64,000 nucleotides of DNA from Piscicola geometra (lineage: Eukaryota; Annelida; Clitellata; Hirudinida; Piscicolidae): assembly GCA_943735955.1 (NCBI GenBank), contig OX030959.1, positions 2,207,272 through 2,271,271 on the forward strand, in the 5' to 3' direction. The notes below the pieces were generated by a model. The model saw only the letters and a list, made by a program, of their open reading frames with translations. It searched no databases and was not told the origin of the DNA. How positions within the stretch are numbered: position 1 is the first letter of the stretch; every line of letters begins with the position of its first letter. A program made the position numbers and the translations under genes. Shown here in pieces: positions 36,902-49,410 of the stretch.

Positions 36902-39900
36902 GATTATTATAGTTGTAGTTGTTGTTGTTGTAGTTGTGGTTGCCATAGTTTTTGTCATTATTGTTGTTTTTGTATGCGTTGAATTATCATTAATATTACA
37001 TTTGTTTACTTTACTCTTTTCAAGGTCAAATATCATTTCAGATCGACGAACAACTATTTTATTTTGCGCGTTTTTATTTAAAATTACGTGAACTTCATCG
37101 CAAGAAACGACAGAATAAATACACGGCGAAGCTTCCGAACACGATAGAACGTCAGCCTGAGGAGTGGTAGGACCAGATTTTATGTTTCTTTGATCGGTGC
37201 CAATAACTCTTTTGGCTCCTTCAACAACGAAATTGTAATCGAATTCCCTTTTTTCGCTTTTATCTTCCCCTCTATAACACTTTCCATTCAGGTTTTCCAC
37301 AAAAGAATTTTCGACAAATCGACCACTTTCAACGCGACTTTTAGAGGTATCTTTTTCGGAAATTCCATTAACATTTCCTGTGTAAGCATTAAGTAGCACG
37401 CAATCTCCATCACTCCATCGCTTCACGACACTTACTCGACCTTCTTCTTCTTCCTGAAACGTTTTCCCTTCAGTGGCAGCACTCGTCTCATGAATCTTCA
37501 ACGGAACGGCAACACGACTTTGTGTGCTGGTGGCGATTGGAGAGGTTCCTTGAATCCATCTTCGAGCCCGTAGGTGATCGGTCAAGCTGTGGCTATTGCA
37601 ATTATAAAAGTCATTATTTTCTGCATTCTTCATACTCCTATTTTTTGAAATTTTCAGAGTTTTTTGTTTTTTTGCTTCAGTTGTTTTATCGCAGCCTGCA
37701 TTGCCTTCATCACTAGGCTGATTGTATGTAATGGCCGATTTATCAGAGTAATTTTGAAAATCGAAACTGGCTTGAACGCCGGGTCCTAGGTGTTGATTGA
37801 GTTCTTTGTGGAAGGATTGGGTCAAGAATGGGTGTTTTGGTGGTTTAGTGATGCTGGTGTGAAAGTTATTGACAGAGTTGGCAACATTTGAATAATCTTC
37901 CTTTTCGACATTGTTTTTTTTATTGACTTCTAAATACCCATTATCGGAAGCGATCACTTTAGCTTCAAAGCCTCCTGGATTATATTGCAAGGCAAGGCCT
38001 TGTGTTTCGTTTATTAAAAAAACATTTTCCACTGCTGAATTGTCAGGTTCACAGTCATTGTTCCCAGCAAACGTTTCCATATTATATTTATCATTTTTAA
38101 TCAAGTTTGAAGCATTTTCCAATGACCCTTTTTTATTTCCACTTTCTATTCTTTTTGCTTTTTCATTTCTCTCTTCCATAAAAATCCCATCTGAGGTCGT
38201 TTTTGAGATCACATCCAATGGCATTGGTGTGTTCCTGATACTCTCATATCTTTCATTTCTTTTACCAGTATTCTTTTCGGTTCTCTCGTTCACATCAACT
38301 TCAATCGTTTCTTTTAATTCATCGGTTCTATACAGATGAGGACCAGAGACATTAAGAAACTTTACTCGTTTGTCAGAGGCAGCAATTGCTTGGATGGGAG
38401 AAGTTTCGTCGAAGCCTAATGCGGTCTTCAGCTCAGCATCATTAATCACCTCCAAATTCCTTACGTTTTTCCCTTCTTCATGTCCACCCACACCAGTACT
38501 GAAGTTGTCATTGATTTTGTTTTTTCTCAAAACTTTCTTCTTGGAGTTGTGAGCACGCAGCACAGTGTGAGACGAAGCAGGTTCTTGAGCAGATCTGGTG
38601 AGCAGTCGTGAGCGCTTGATGTCCGCCTGCTGCATCGTCCTGATCAGCAGAAGGCTCAAGACACACAGCATGCAGCAGGGCAGCAGTCTGAAGAGCAGAG
38701 ACATCAGCCAAAAGTTCAAGGAAAACATCAGGGTCTGCGAGGCGTCCATGTCCACTTCCCATAGCACCTTCTCAGCACCTGTTTCAGCGTGGGTGTTGAC
38801 TATTTCTTTTTTTTGTAGTTTTAATGCTACTTTCGAGTTTCTTTTGTGCAGCTTCTTGTGCTTCTGAGTGTTCAGATGCAGCTTTTCTTTTAAACTTTTT
38901 TTCGAAAAAGCACCAAACGCAACTTTTTTTTCTACTTTTTTTACATTTTCCTCACTATCATCCTCATCCTCCTCATCATCATCTTCATCCTCATCATCAT
39001 CATCATCATCATCCTCATCCTCATCATCATCATCATCTTCCTCATCTTCATAAATTTTTCTATCACTCTCATTACCGTCATTCCCATCGAGAAATCTTTC
39101 CATTTTATTTTTTTCTTTAATAGTTTTTTCCTTTCCTGAAAGCTTTTCAATTTTTTTGCAAAATTTTTTTTGCAACTTGTGTAAAGCTTCTTCTGCAAAC
39201 GCCTTGCCATTGAGTTTTGTCAGTTGAGATGTGAGGGATTGCCCTTGAAGGGCTTTTGAGCTTCTTTTTTCCGCCTTTACATGCTTCAAGTGCATTCGCC
39301 TCAAACGTGAAAAACATCGAGATTTAATCTTCAAGAAAAATGATTTGCAAAATTTTCTTTTTCTGGCGTATAACAGTTTTTGGAATAGACTTTTTGAATG
39401 GGTGCCAAATGGGTCTTTTTGAAAGAGATCGGGGTGGGAGGGAAGGGGGAAGAAAAGAAGATGGTGAAAAAAACAGATTTGAGATCTTTCAACCTGAACA
39501 GATTTTAGAAAAGAATTGAATAAAACGTTTTGAAAAAATGAATGGGATGGGAAGAAAGACAAGAGATGTGATGGCTGACTGCTAGTGATCGATAAATTGG
39601 TTGGTAAAGTCTGCCAGAACGTCTGAAAAATGTACTTGAGCGAACTCTCTTCAACTGGTTTTCTTTTTCTTTGCAGCAACAACTTTTCAACAACTGTTTC
39701 ATGTGAATCACTTTCTCTTCTTTTTTTCAATTCAATCCTCTGGTCTTTAACGAAGCTTCTCACACCAACCAAGCTTTCATTCAACACAGCAACTTCAGCC
39801 ACTTCCTGAAGGCGCTCCTCCAAGCCTCCTTCCACACCAGATGGCTGTTCCTTCACAACCGTAACCATGAAGTTCGGGAAACAAGCTAGAATCGTTGCTA

Positions 39901-42900
39901 TGACGACTAATACGATTGACAACCGAGCTCTCTCAATGCGACACCACACTGCACCCACTTGGGGGAACCGAACCGTGACGTATCTGGTGGTCATGGTGAA
40001 GTTGATGGTGGTGGGGGTCAGGATGAAGGTGGTGCTGATAATAATAAAGTTAGTGGTGGTGGTGAAATGATATTAGGGAAAAAGACGAAGAGAAAACAAA
40101 TAAATGAGGTTGCTACTGGATACGGGAGAAGTAGGCACGGCAGGAGATACTCGAACGAATTTGTGAAGGGCATCGTTAAATTTAAACGTTTGTGTGCTCG
40201 CATGTCTGGGTGATTTGACCCTCGGGAGATTCCGTTAACGTAATTAGTTCAATTTGATTATACATTCGTTCTTCAAAATATGAATAATGTGACAATTATT
40301 TGAGAAAAAAAATTCTCGTTTTAATATCAAAAAAAAGTTCTAGAGTCCCTTAAATTAAACTGTTAGTCCGCATCCGAATGAGTTTTGCCAACAGATTGAA
40401 GAGGCAGTCAACTCTTGGCGCCACATGCTTCAATCATCGATTAAAACAATTCAAGTTCCGCCAAATGAAGCAAAAGCCTTATCAACGCATTCATCACCAA
40501 CTCTTATTTCCGAAATTTCATCAAATTTCCACAAAAGTTTTTAAAAACTCTGATTTTATGGCTTTTTAAAAACCAATTTTTTTGTAGAAAACTTCCACGG
40601 CCTTCACTAAACTTCCTTTCCAACCTTGATTTCCTGGAATGAAGTAAATAACTACAATAACTAGGGATCCGTGTGTTCCAACCAGCTTGAATTGTGCTAT
40701 AAATCATTATTAGGGCTAACTCGCAATTTTTAATAAAAAAGCCGAAACTTATTTTTACACAAACAGAATCTCAAAACATAAAAAGAAATATGACCAATAG
40801 TGAATTCTAGCGACAAAATTTGTTATGATGGTGATGATGAGGATGATGATGGTGGTGGTGATGATGATGGTGGTGGTGGAAATGATGGTTATGATTTTGA
40901 AAAATATTCGAAATTGAAGGGATGGAAAAGATAAAACTGGCAAAAAGAGCGACTATTGGATAAGGGAGATGTAGGCTCGACAGCAAAGATTAAAGCAAAT
41001 AATGTAAACGTTTTGTGAATTTAAAACTTCTGTGGGCTTGCATGTGCTTGAGATTTGAATAAAAGAGAATATACGCTCTGAATTGAACTTGAATTTAAAT
41101 TAAATGGACTTGAAAAAGGTTTTAATTTAAATGAAAAGTTAAAAGTTTTACGCGTTCTACTCTAAATTGAATACACGTTGATTTATCTGGAAAGGTCCGC
41201 CGGGGTATAAGCTGATTGAAGAGCGTCTGGGCGAGAGGAGATGTGGGAATGGCGGAATCAAGGAAACTTAGATGGAAACTTTGAATGCTTCTTCTAATTC
41301 AGCCTTCTAATGTCCTGTTTCGCATTTTTCAAAGGAAAAGCATCAAGAAAAGTTAGTTTAATTTGATCATACATTTATTCATCCAAATATCAATAAATGT
41401 AAAAAAAAATTGTACAAAAATTTGAAATCGTTTTTACATTCATAAAATAGATTTTCTGTGCCATTTAATTAAATTTTAATCCCCATCAGAATGAGTTTTT
41501 GACGACGGTTGAACAAGAGATCAACTTTAGGCATTCCATTCGTTAACCATCTATGAGACAATTTAAATGCCGCAACGTTGTACTCAGCGCCAAATATATT
41601 TTGTTAAAACTATTTACGATATATTCTAAAAACTATCAATGATTAGTTTTGAAAAACTAGCCAATTATTTATCACTAAAGTGGGAGAGAAGAAAACTTTT
41701 TTCCACTTTTTCACAACACTTTCCATAATGAATATCCTTATCTTATAGCAGCTCAAGTGACAAATTGTGAAAAAATACTTTTTTTCAGCAAGGCTCAATC
41801 ATCATTATAATCAATCATTAGCTCATCGTGAATTCCGTTCTTCTTACACCTTCTCTCAATGATTTATATAATTTTCTTAAAGCGCAAAACTCAAAAAAAA
41901 GTATATTGACTTTGATTATAGCAAAACATTTTATAAATTCACTCTTTCCTAGAAATTTCAAGTTCCCAAAATTTTGAAATTTTATAAGTAAATCATTTAA
42001 AATGAGTTTAAATCTTTTTAAACAAAAATTTTACTCATGCAATTCTCCAGTCAGGAAGTTATAAAGTTAGAGCGAATAGTGATGCAAAAAATAAATTTAA
42101 AATTTTTTTCAAAACCCCCACTCTCACTTAACCACCCACAAACAGCACTGAAACTCTACCTCATCACCAAAACATTTTCAAACTACCACAACTCAAGACG
42201 CTCTCATCACTACAAATCAATCAGCAGCACCACCGCACCTAACCTAAAAGCAGCCAGGACGACGGTGATCCACGTGGATACGTTGTGGACCACCATCGAG
42301 AAGTTAGCGTAGAAGAGGACGTAACAAGCCGCTGGATAAGTATCCCTCTCTGCACTGGGTCCTGTCGATGCATGGATGGATGCATGAATGCATGGATGAA
42401 TGCATGGATGAATGCATGGATGGATGCATGGATGGATGCATGGATGGATGCATGGATGGATGCGTGGATGGATGCATGGATGGATGCATGGATGGATGCA
42501 TGGATGAATGCATGGATGGGTGCATAAATGCATGGATGGATGCATTGATGCATGGATCGATTGATTGATGGATTGATGGTTAGATGAAGATGGATAAATA
42601 GAATAATTGTGTGATGAATTGCTATCACAAAAAGTTAGATTGATGCATTAAAAAAATTAACGTTAACTGATGGGTAGTTATAAACAACAAGCATACCTAT
42701 TCCATGCAGGAGGTAGTAGAGGAGGGCGAAGGGTACATAGGCGAGCATCGTCAGCTCGTCGAAGACTGCCAGAGCGGTGAGGAGCGTGTTGGTGGGAGAG
42801 TGCATCGATGGCCTTGTCAGCACGATCACGTTCAAGACGTTGGCGACGATGCCGAAGCAGCAGACCATGCAAGCCAGGTAGCCGTGGATAGGAGCGTACC

Positions 42901-42997
42901 ACAGATCAAACGCCTGTATGCGTGTGGTCATCTGTGATGGGTATGGTGTTGTGTTGTCAGCGTGGTTGTGTTGTTGCCGTTGTTGTGTTGTTGCCAT
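33131..42997 (-). CDS. Myosuppressin/FMRFamide-type class A peptide GPCR with giant ECL2 and ICL3
   Basis: Four exons: 42997-42697, 42361-42244, 39983-36182 and 33376-33131. Their lengths (301+118+3802+246) total 1489 codons exactly, and all joints are GT-AG in the right phase. TM1 (37-62) has [16 protein letters not shown]2 (70-95) has [10 protein letters not shown], and TM3 (111-138) ends [11 protein letters not shown] at the DRY position. TM4 (161-183), TM5 (about 553-585), TM6 (about 1373-1398, with [13 protein letters not shown]) and TM7 (with [19 protein letters not shown]) complete the bundle. Peptide-receptor family assignment rests on the TM7, TM6 and [10 protein letters not shown] motifs. 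Between TM4 and TM5 lie about 370 residues with basic clusters and a polyacidic run (about 449-484). Between TM5 and TM6 lie about 780 mostly hydrophilic residues ending in Thr-rich tracts. The normal family length is 350-500. An unspliced exitron within exon 3 is the main alternative. The ligand is unknown. Confidence 0.9.
33377..36181. other. GPCR intron 3
   Basis: This 2.8-kb AT-rich intron lies between the TM6 and TM7 exons. I see no gene in it. A tRNA-like A-box TGGCCGAGTGG occurs at 34728-34738 without a convincing cloverleaf. Confidence 0.7.
36590..36965. repeat. Coding ACC/ACA trinucleotide tracts (poly-Thr) in GPCR ICL3
   Basis: Two stretches (about 36590-36735 and 36825-36965) of GGT/GTC and TTG/TTGT-type repeats on + read as Thr-rich tracts on the - strand, inside the open GPCR exon just before TM6. 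Both are in frame and kept open. Confidence 0.85.
38950..39056. repeat. Coding (TCA/TCC/TTC) tract: polyacidic run in GPCR ECL2
   Basis: TCATCATCC-type trinucleotides on + read as about 35 consecutive Asp/Glu residues on the - strand within the GPCR third exon, between TM4 and TM5. Confidence 0.88.
39984..42243. other. GPCR intron 2 with an old tandem duplication
   Basis: This 2.26-kb intron separates the TM3 and TM4 exons. Segment 40030-40480 is related to segment 40840-41590. Landmarks are a GGTGGTGG(T)GAAATGAT block, a GGATA(C/A)GGGAGA(A/T)GTAGGC block, a TTTGAT(T/C)ATACATT block and a GAATGAGTTTT block. There is no intact gene. The 84-codon ORF at 39959-40213 overlaps the exon edge and is not supported. 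Confidence 0.65.
42366..42566. repeat. (TGCATGGATGGA)n minisatellite in GPCR intron 1
   Basis: About 16 copies of a 12-bp unit TGCATGGATGGA, with TGAA variants, start five bases beyond the acceptor of the TM3 exon (42361). In transcript sense the repeat is TCCATCCATGCA-rich, and the array abuts the branch and pyrimidine region. Confidence 0.93.
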
Positions 42998-45900
42998 GGT
43001 TGCATTGATGGGTGGAAGTTTCGTGAATGAAGTTAAAGCATCTTAATCAGATGGGTTTTATTGATAAATGTGAGAACATGTAAGTGGCTTTTTTAAAAGT
43101 AACAAATGTAAATTGCCATTTTTACGGAAACTTAATATTTTTGCATGACTAACGAAGCATCGTATGTTTAGGTGGTCTCCAGAGATTCATGCGATAACAG
43201 AGTTTAGAAAGAACTTCATCAAGCGTGTGATCAGATAAGAAGCTCGTTGCAAGATGAAACAAGACGAATGGCCGAGATAAATGTAGTTTGGGACATAGGG
43301 ATAAGTGAGGAAATAGTTTCACATTATGCCTTTGTATGGAGACGTTGTCTTGTTTTACGGTTGGCAATTATTTAAAAACGATAAAAGTTTTTTTCGTGAC
43401 AATTATCTTGGTGATAGTAAGACGCTTTCGGAGTGTGTAAACACCGTTCTGACAATTATATTAAATTTTATTTTTTTGGAAAAATAGGAAAAACGTCATA
43501 AACGTGTGGTTTGATGTGTTGATGAATGCGTATAATCCTTCCAACAGACATGGTAGTTTCAGGAAAAAACTAAAATATTTAAATGGAAAACATCGCCTTG
43601 CAACAACAGATCATGAACCAATAGAAAATTATTTATTTAAAAAGACCAAAATCTTCCCAAACGAACTTTAATTACATTTACGCTGCCTTAAACGAAGATT
43701 TTTCCAAAGTGGAAAACCACAAATTATAAATGTAGTCTCAGTACGATTCGAACAAAACGCATGCTTTTGAAAAATAATTCTATTAAAATAATAAATTTTC
43801 CAATAATCTTTAGTTTTTGTTTAATATTCTCAAATAAACAGATTTGCACGTGGCTTTCAGAAAGAAAAAGTTGAAAAACTTATAATTTTAGGTTGCAGCC
43901 TTGATTTTCGAGCCTAACGATGGAATAATGGTGGTTTTATCTTAAATATCCTGTTACATTTCTCATTATAGATAATACAATATTGTTTTCAGATGTTCTT
44001 TTCGCTATTTTGAATTTATTTTTCTCGTATCTGATGGCATCAAAGTTAACTAATAACTTTAGTTTTTTGTGATTAAAAAACTAACTTAAAATTAATTAAC
44101 TTGTTCAATTTTAAAGAATTTATCAATCAGATTAAGTTCTTTAGACTTACGGCACGCAATAACCAACACAACAGACAGACATGTCAGTAACCTTGTCGTG
44201 ATGGAGATGAAAAAGTATCGTCAACTTGGCGTCCAGCAAATATGCAACACAAGTAAGTCATGCAAGCTGGTGATAAAAAACAAAAGAGGTCATTGAAAAG
44301 ACGACAGCCCGAATAAGAAAGGTTTCCTGCCACAACTCTGCGTCAAAGTTATCACCCCCACCACCTATCGAAGCAGTCTTTCAAACGCTAGTCATCAAAC
44401 ATCAAAATCTACTTTTTCAAAATGTCAACCTCAAACAGACACGTCTATTCCTATTTTACTCTTTACCGAAGATCTGTTTCTGCACAATTTAGTTTCGCGC
44501 CCAATTTTTATCGCAGCCACATTAAACATTTCAAATTAGAATTCGAAAGTGTAATTCGATGTGTCCTCAAGTTTTCTTTTGTTAGTTTTTTTCGTAAATA
44601 CCGTGAGAATAGGCATGCGGTCAACGACATCACAGCCCGCCAGCCCTTTTGTGATGGTGCAATGCAAAGGCAACCATTGGTGCATATGTTTTTGTCAATG
44701 TGGTTCACGCTTGCTTTGAGAGTTACTTTCTGGAAAAACTCATTCTTTTCCGGAAAGTAAATTAACTTTTTTTCTTTGTTTTGAAAACCTTTTAAGCGTT
44801 TTAAAAAACAAGCTTATAGTTATTTCACAATGCAAATCCTTTTAAAAACTTGGAAAACTTTAGAAATTTATTTTTTCTAGAATGATTAAACATCTAGAGG
44901 AAAGTTTAACTTTAAAACTACCAGTGCTATCCAAATATCACACCAAAGATACAACTGAGGTTTCGGCACCCCCCAATAAGGAGGCTTTGTTAAGCACACA
45001 GATTTCTGAAACGACCATATGTGCATTGGCAAGTCATCTGTAAGGAAAGCCTTGAAAACCCATGTGTTCCTTATAAGATTCACTTTCACCTTAAAGCCCT
45101 TCATTCTTCAACGGTAATCTGATTAATAAAGTACATTATAAGACGGTACAATGCAATGAGGCCGTTTTCAAAGGCAGCAGATGGGTAATACGAAATCTCT
45201 AAACAGGCCTCGGTGCGTGCAAAATACGGACTTAATGGTAAGACACACCTGCAGGCAATGAAATAGTAATTAGATTTTATGGCAATATACTTTTTGAACA
45301 TTTTTGCATAAAAGCTTGGGAATATGAAAGTGTCTTATTAATTCTACGCATAAAGAAAATTCGTTAGTGATTTCTTAACGGAAAAAATTCTATCGTAAAA
45401 ACTAGGCTACCACTCACCTTTCTTGTTCAAAGAGTCACAGACAGCTGGAGCTTGTGAGAGTCTTAGATGAAAGCTCTCGATTCAGCCCGAGCGAAATGCC
45501 ATTAGTTCAAACGTGCTTCAATTTCAACAGCTTAGTAAGACACCTTTAATTTTTATTTCTTTTTATAAAATAGCTTTTTTAAGCATGACATACAATTGGC
45601 TATCAGTTGAGATGGTCAAGTAGGTTTAGGAGGCTAGCTAGGAGATCAAAAAGTCTCAAACTTAAAAAAATATAGGGACTTTTAATACCATATTAAAGAT
45701 GCGTTAAACCAGATTATAAAGCACAAACAGGAGTCAGCTATATAGTTCATGCAAGCGTGCCGTGGTACAAGAATATAAAGACTAGGAATCAAAGCAGAGT
45801 TCTAACGGCACTCTAAAGCAGGCGTGACTGCCAAGGCGCACGAGAACTCTTCATGCAATGCATGCCCCTTTTATAGCACCATGCTCCTCCCCTCTCTGGC

Positions 45901-46769
45901 CATGCAATTCTCTTCGTGTCGTCGATGTTAAGGCTTTCCCTTAATTGTTAAGTTGGTTTGTTTCGATTGCCTTAACGACTTGTATTAAAAAGTTTCGAGA
46001 AAACATGAGTTTATGTAGAATTTTATTCAAATGTTTGGTGAAAGAGTCGATGAAATCTATTGTTGGATCAAAGGTTTTATGCTCAGGGTTACGACGAATG
46101 GATGAATGTTCTAGGCATAATAAAACAAACATAAAAAAACAGCCGTAAAAAATTAAGTTCATTCCCATCGATTTTCCAATTGAAATTAAAAACTTTTTTT
46201 ATATTTTTTCAAAAAACGTAAAAGCACGTAAATTGTTTGTGCCGTGAAGCAAGGTGTTTTTCTTTTTCTTTTGGCGCTTCTCGAGACGTCGTGGTGTGCA
46301 TGAGAGCTCACAAATGGCATTAATCACCAGGACAGTTGAATGAATGGACCTTCAAAACGAGATAAATGTTTTATGCGTCTCCAAAAGTGGAACTTCTTTT
46401 CACAAATGCATCAAAAACTTCGGCTCAGTGACGTTTTTGATTCTTATGGCTTCTTGGTGTCTGGCTTCGTCAAAAATATGTAATTAATTCTTATCATTCT
46501 ACTAACCCTCTCCCTTCTTCCCATCATTTTAGCTTCTGTGGATGATATTTGAAAACACTACGTAAGATTTGGTCCAGATTATATATGCCGTCATAATTTT
46601 TATTGATCATTCTACCCTCGACTTCGACAAGGGTCCTTGAATCGACATTTGGATTTAACTTTGGAGTCAAAAGAGCTGGGAGCGTACATGAAGACATCAA
46701 TTAATTTAAATAAATTTATAAAAATTAAAAAATGTTGCATTCAAACTATCAACCTTGTCCCCTCCATAA

Positions 46770-47003
46770 GACCTACCCGCTTCCCTCTCCAACCACTTCT
46801 ATTCCGCTCCCGACCGTTCTTCATACAAATGCAAAAAAGCAAACCTTACTCGTTGGGAAAACAATCAACAAGACAGAAGATATCAACATCAGAGCAGCCT
46901 TCATCCACGTGATAGGAGACTTGGTACAGAGCTTGGCAGTTTTCGTTGCTTCCATTCTCATTTACTTCAAGGTTGATTCTTCATTAACCACCTCGGGCAA
47001 CTA
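46770..47003 (+). pseudogene. Relic duplicate of the ZnT exon encoding TM5
   Basis: The sequence matches the ZnT exon at 51895-52234: Pro/Ser-rich start, then [20 protein letters not shown], with one Gly to Ala change after it, and the donor AAGGTTGATT. It lacks the His-rich loop start and about 60 bp coding for the second part of that loop, and has no clear acceptor. Similarity continues into flanking intron to about 47385 (TTCACAGCCTTTCCTTCAA). No other ZnT exon is recognisable nearby, so it is a partial segmental duplicate, not a second gene. Confidence 0.85.
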
Positions 47004-47394
47004 ATGCATCTTTTTACAATTCGAAGAATAATCTTGTTTCTGTTCTCAGGCCTTTTTTGGCAGGGCAGTTGCGTGCGAACGTGACTTTTAATTCTTCCAC
47101 TCATCTGCTTCAAAGTTAGCCTCGTTTAGTTTGAGTTTTATCAATTTTGTATAGATTTTATCATATTTTTACTACTTATTTTATGCGTTCAAGCTAATTT
47201 TCTTAATTCTAAACAAAATATTTCAAATTAGTGTTTTTATATCGGTATTTAAGAAATAAAATTTTTTAAAGATTCTAAAAGTAATACCGAGACTTCCGTT
47301 TGCAAAAGAAAAAAAAGAAAAAAAAAGTAAGCTTCATGGTCTTCACAGCCTTTCCTTCAACACAATTATCTTAAATTATAATATAAACTAATGT

Positions 47395-47520
47395 TTTACA
47401 GCTTTAAATTTAAGTCGTCACGCATTGAAGAATTAAAGTTTGTTTTTATCGAAATAAAAGATATTTTCCATAGAACTCAACTTATTGATTTCTCATTTAT
47501 GGAGTTTTAATGTTTATTTT
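47395..47520. repeat. Dispersed repeat, copy 2
   Basis: Related to about 30650-30790, with GCTTTA(A/C)ATTTAAGTCGTC at the start and TTGATTTCTCA...GGAGTTT at the end. Confidence 0.6.
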
Positions 47521-47778
47521 TAAATCCGATAAAACAGTTTAGAGAACTTTTGAATTTTTAAAAATAATATTAAGTTTCTTTAAAGCATACCTACTTTTCC
47601 TATCTTTCGATATCTTTCTGTTTGCTTTTTTTTCAGCGTTTGTGAAATATATTTAAAAACATGATTGAACATTTACAATTCAAAATAATAAAAAAATTAT
47701 TTAGATTTATCCTATTATAAATTTAATCATTTAACTCATCCTGATCATCATCTTCAATACAATTGTGATGTTGTTTAT

Positions 47779-47780
47779 CC

Positions 47781-47871
<91 letters not shown>

Positions 47872-47875
47872 CATC
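47779..47875. repeat. (TCA)n microsatellite
   Basis: About 30 nearly perfect TCA units lie in intergenic sequence. The Asp-run ORF on the - strand is a repeat artefact. Confidence 0.95.
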
Positions 47876-49410
47876 CTCATCATCGTCATCTGAAACTTGA
47901 TGATTCAATCATTGACTTTGAGCAGAGTGCTCGAATTGACATTTAGTTTGGACTTTGCAGTCGTAGCACATCTCTTCTCTTGTCACTTTGCCGTTCTATT
48001 TCTTGAACCACTCACTAAAAATGTACTTTATTGCTATGAAATCATATTAAAACACTCAATATCTTCTTCTTTTTTTCAAAATCCATAAAGTGCGGGGCTC
48101 CTCTTCAACATCATCACACTTCGGAGATTCTCAGAATCAATCCACGCCTTCTGCACCGAGACAATCGCATCGGCAATGCAATCAATCCCTAGTTTTCAGG
48201 CATCACGTCTCCGCCTGCTTTATTTAAATAAGATTTACGTCTCAACCTTTGCATTCACTTTATGTCAATGCCTTGAAACGGCCTCTGCTGCTGCTGCATT
48301 CTGAAGTGATGCTTGATTTCAAGTGTTGCATCTCTGTCTTTATGTCATTATCTTGGGTTCAGGTTTGACTTTTGATCCGGAATCGAGTGAGCTGTCATTG
48401 ATTGTACCATCGAAAAAACAATATTGAGGCTTCATCTCATTACACATCTAATGACCTCATCTTTTTTTTAATAATTTGTTTTTGAATTTATTCAATTAGG
48501 TAAAAATTTCAAAATATTAAAAATTATTTCCAAAAACGATATATAAAGCAACAAACCAATTCTTTTTCATCTCATTGTCGGATCTTTGGACAAACATCTC
48601 TTCTTTATTGCACTGGAAGGTGACGTTTTGGAGGGTCGTGTTTGCGCTATTGAGCTTTTGGGTCGATGTCTATTGAGATGAATAAAAAAACAAAGTAGAA
48701 AACTGTGTGTTTGTGTTTATGGGTGTTTGTTTGTGTGCATATGGGTGTGTGAAATCCAAATTAAACGAGAATTGGTTTAATCGTCATTCATGTTTGCATT
48801 TCTGTACGTGAAGCTGAGACAAGATCTGTGTTTGCTTATTCAAACATTAGGTTTGTGTGTGTGTGTGTGTGTGTTTATGGGAGTCATTTGTTCATCACAC
48901 ATGCATAAGGATGTCATGTGATAACGAATCAATCCAGACTTGACAAGAAGTATATAAAGCTAGAAAAGTAAATTTGTGACGTTTAAGTCATAATCTCGTC
49001 TAATTAACCTTGTCACTTCCATGACGTAATAAGACTAATCCGCCTACTTTTGCACTATAAAGCCATTAAAGCAATTTATAAACTTTATAAACTCGATTAA
49101 GACCAAATTGGTCGCATTGAAAATCAATTTTGTGAGTGAATAAAACTAGCTAATTTCTGGAAAAGTCGATATTTACTTGCATCTTCGGAATAAACAACAA
49201 ATTTTAGTGTACGAATCACGTCTAACCCCCGTTTCATCTGGATTCCGTTGAAGTCACTACTGCCAGGTCAGGGTGGGCAGTGTAAAGTGTTCAATGTTCA
49301 CTGTAAAACAACCTTCCACTAGTTTTAATGCCTTCATTCCTGATCTGTATGTAATCTTTCGATATGAATTAGAGAAATGAAAGGAGTAAACTCTAAAACG
49401 CAGGATCAGA

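Larger units (their letters stand above)
42998..49410. other. Intergenic region between the GPCR and ZnT genes
   Basis: Mostly unique AT-rich sequence, with a ZnT exon relic (46770-47003), a dispersed repeat (47395-47520) and a (TCA)n tract (47779-47875). I see no further supportable gene. The promoter and 5' UTR of both flanking genes are presumably here. Confidence 0.65.

Noticed and set aside
43700..43770. B-box-like GTTCGAATC on the - strand as a tRNA gene
   Set aside because: No A-box or cloverleaf pairing is found at the proper distance.
46637..47004. A second intact zinc transporter gene upstream of ZnT
   Set aside because: Only one exon-sized segment matches. TM1-4, TM6 and the C-terminal domain are absent.
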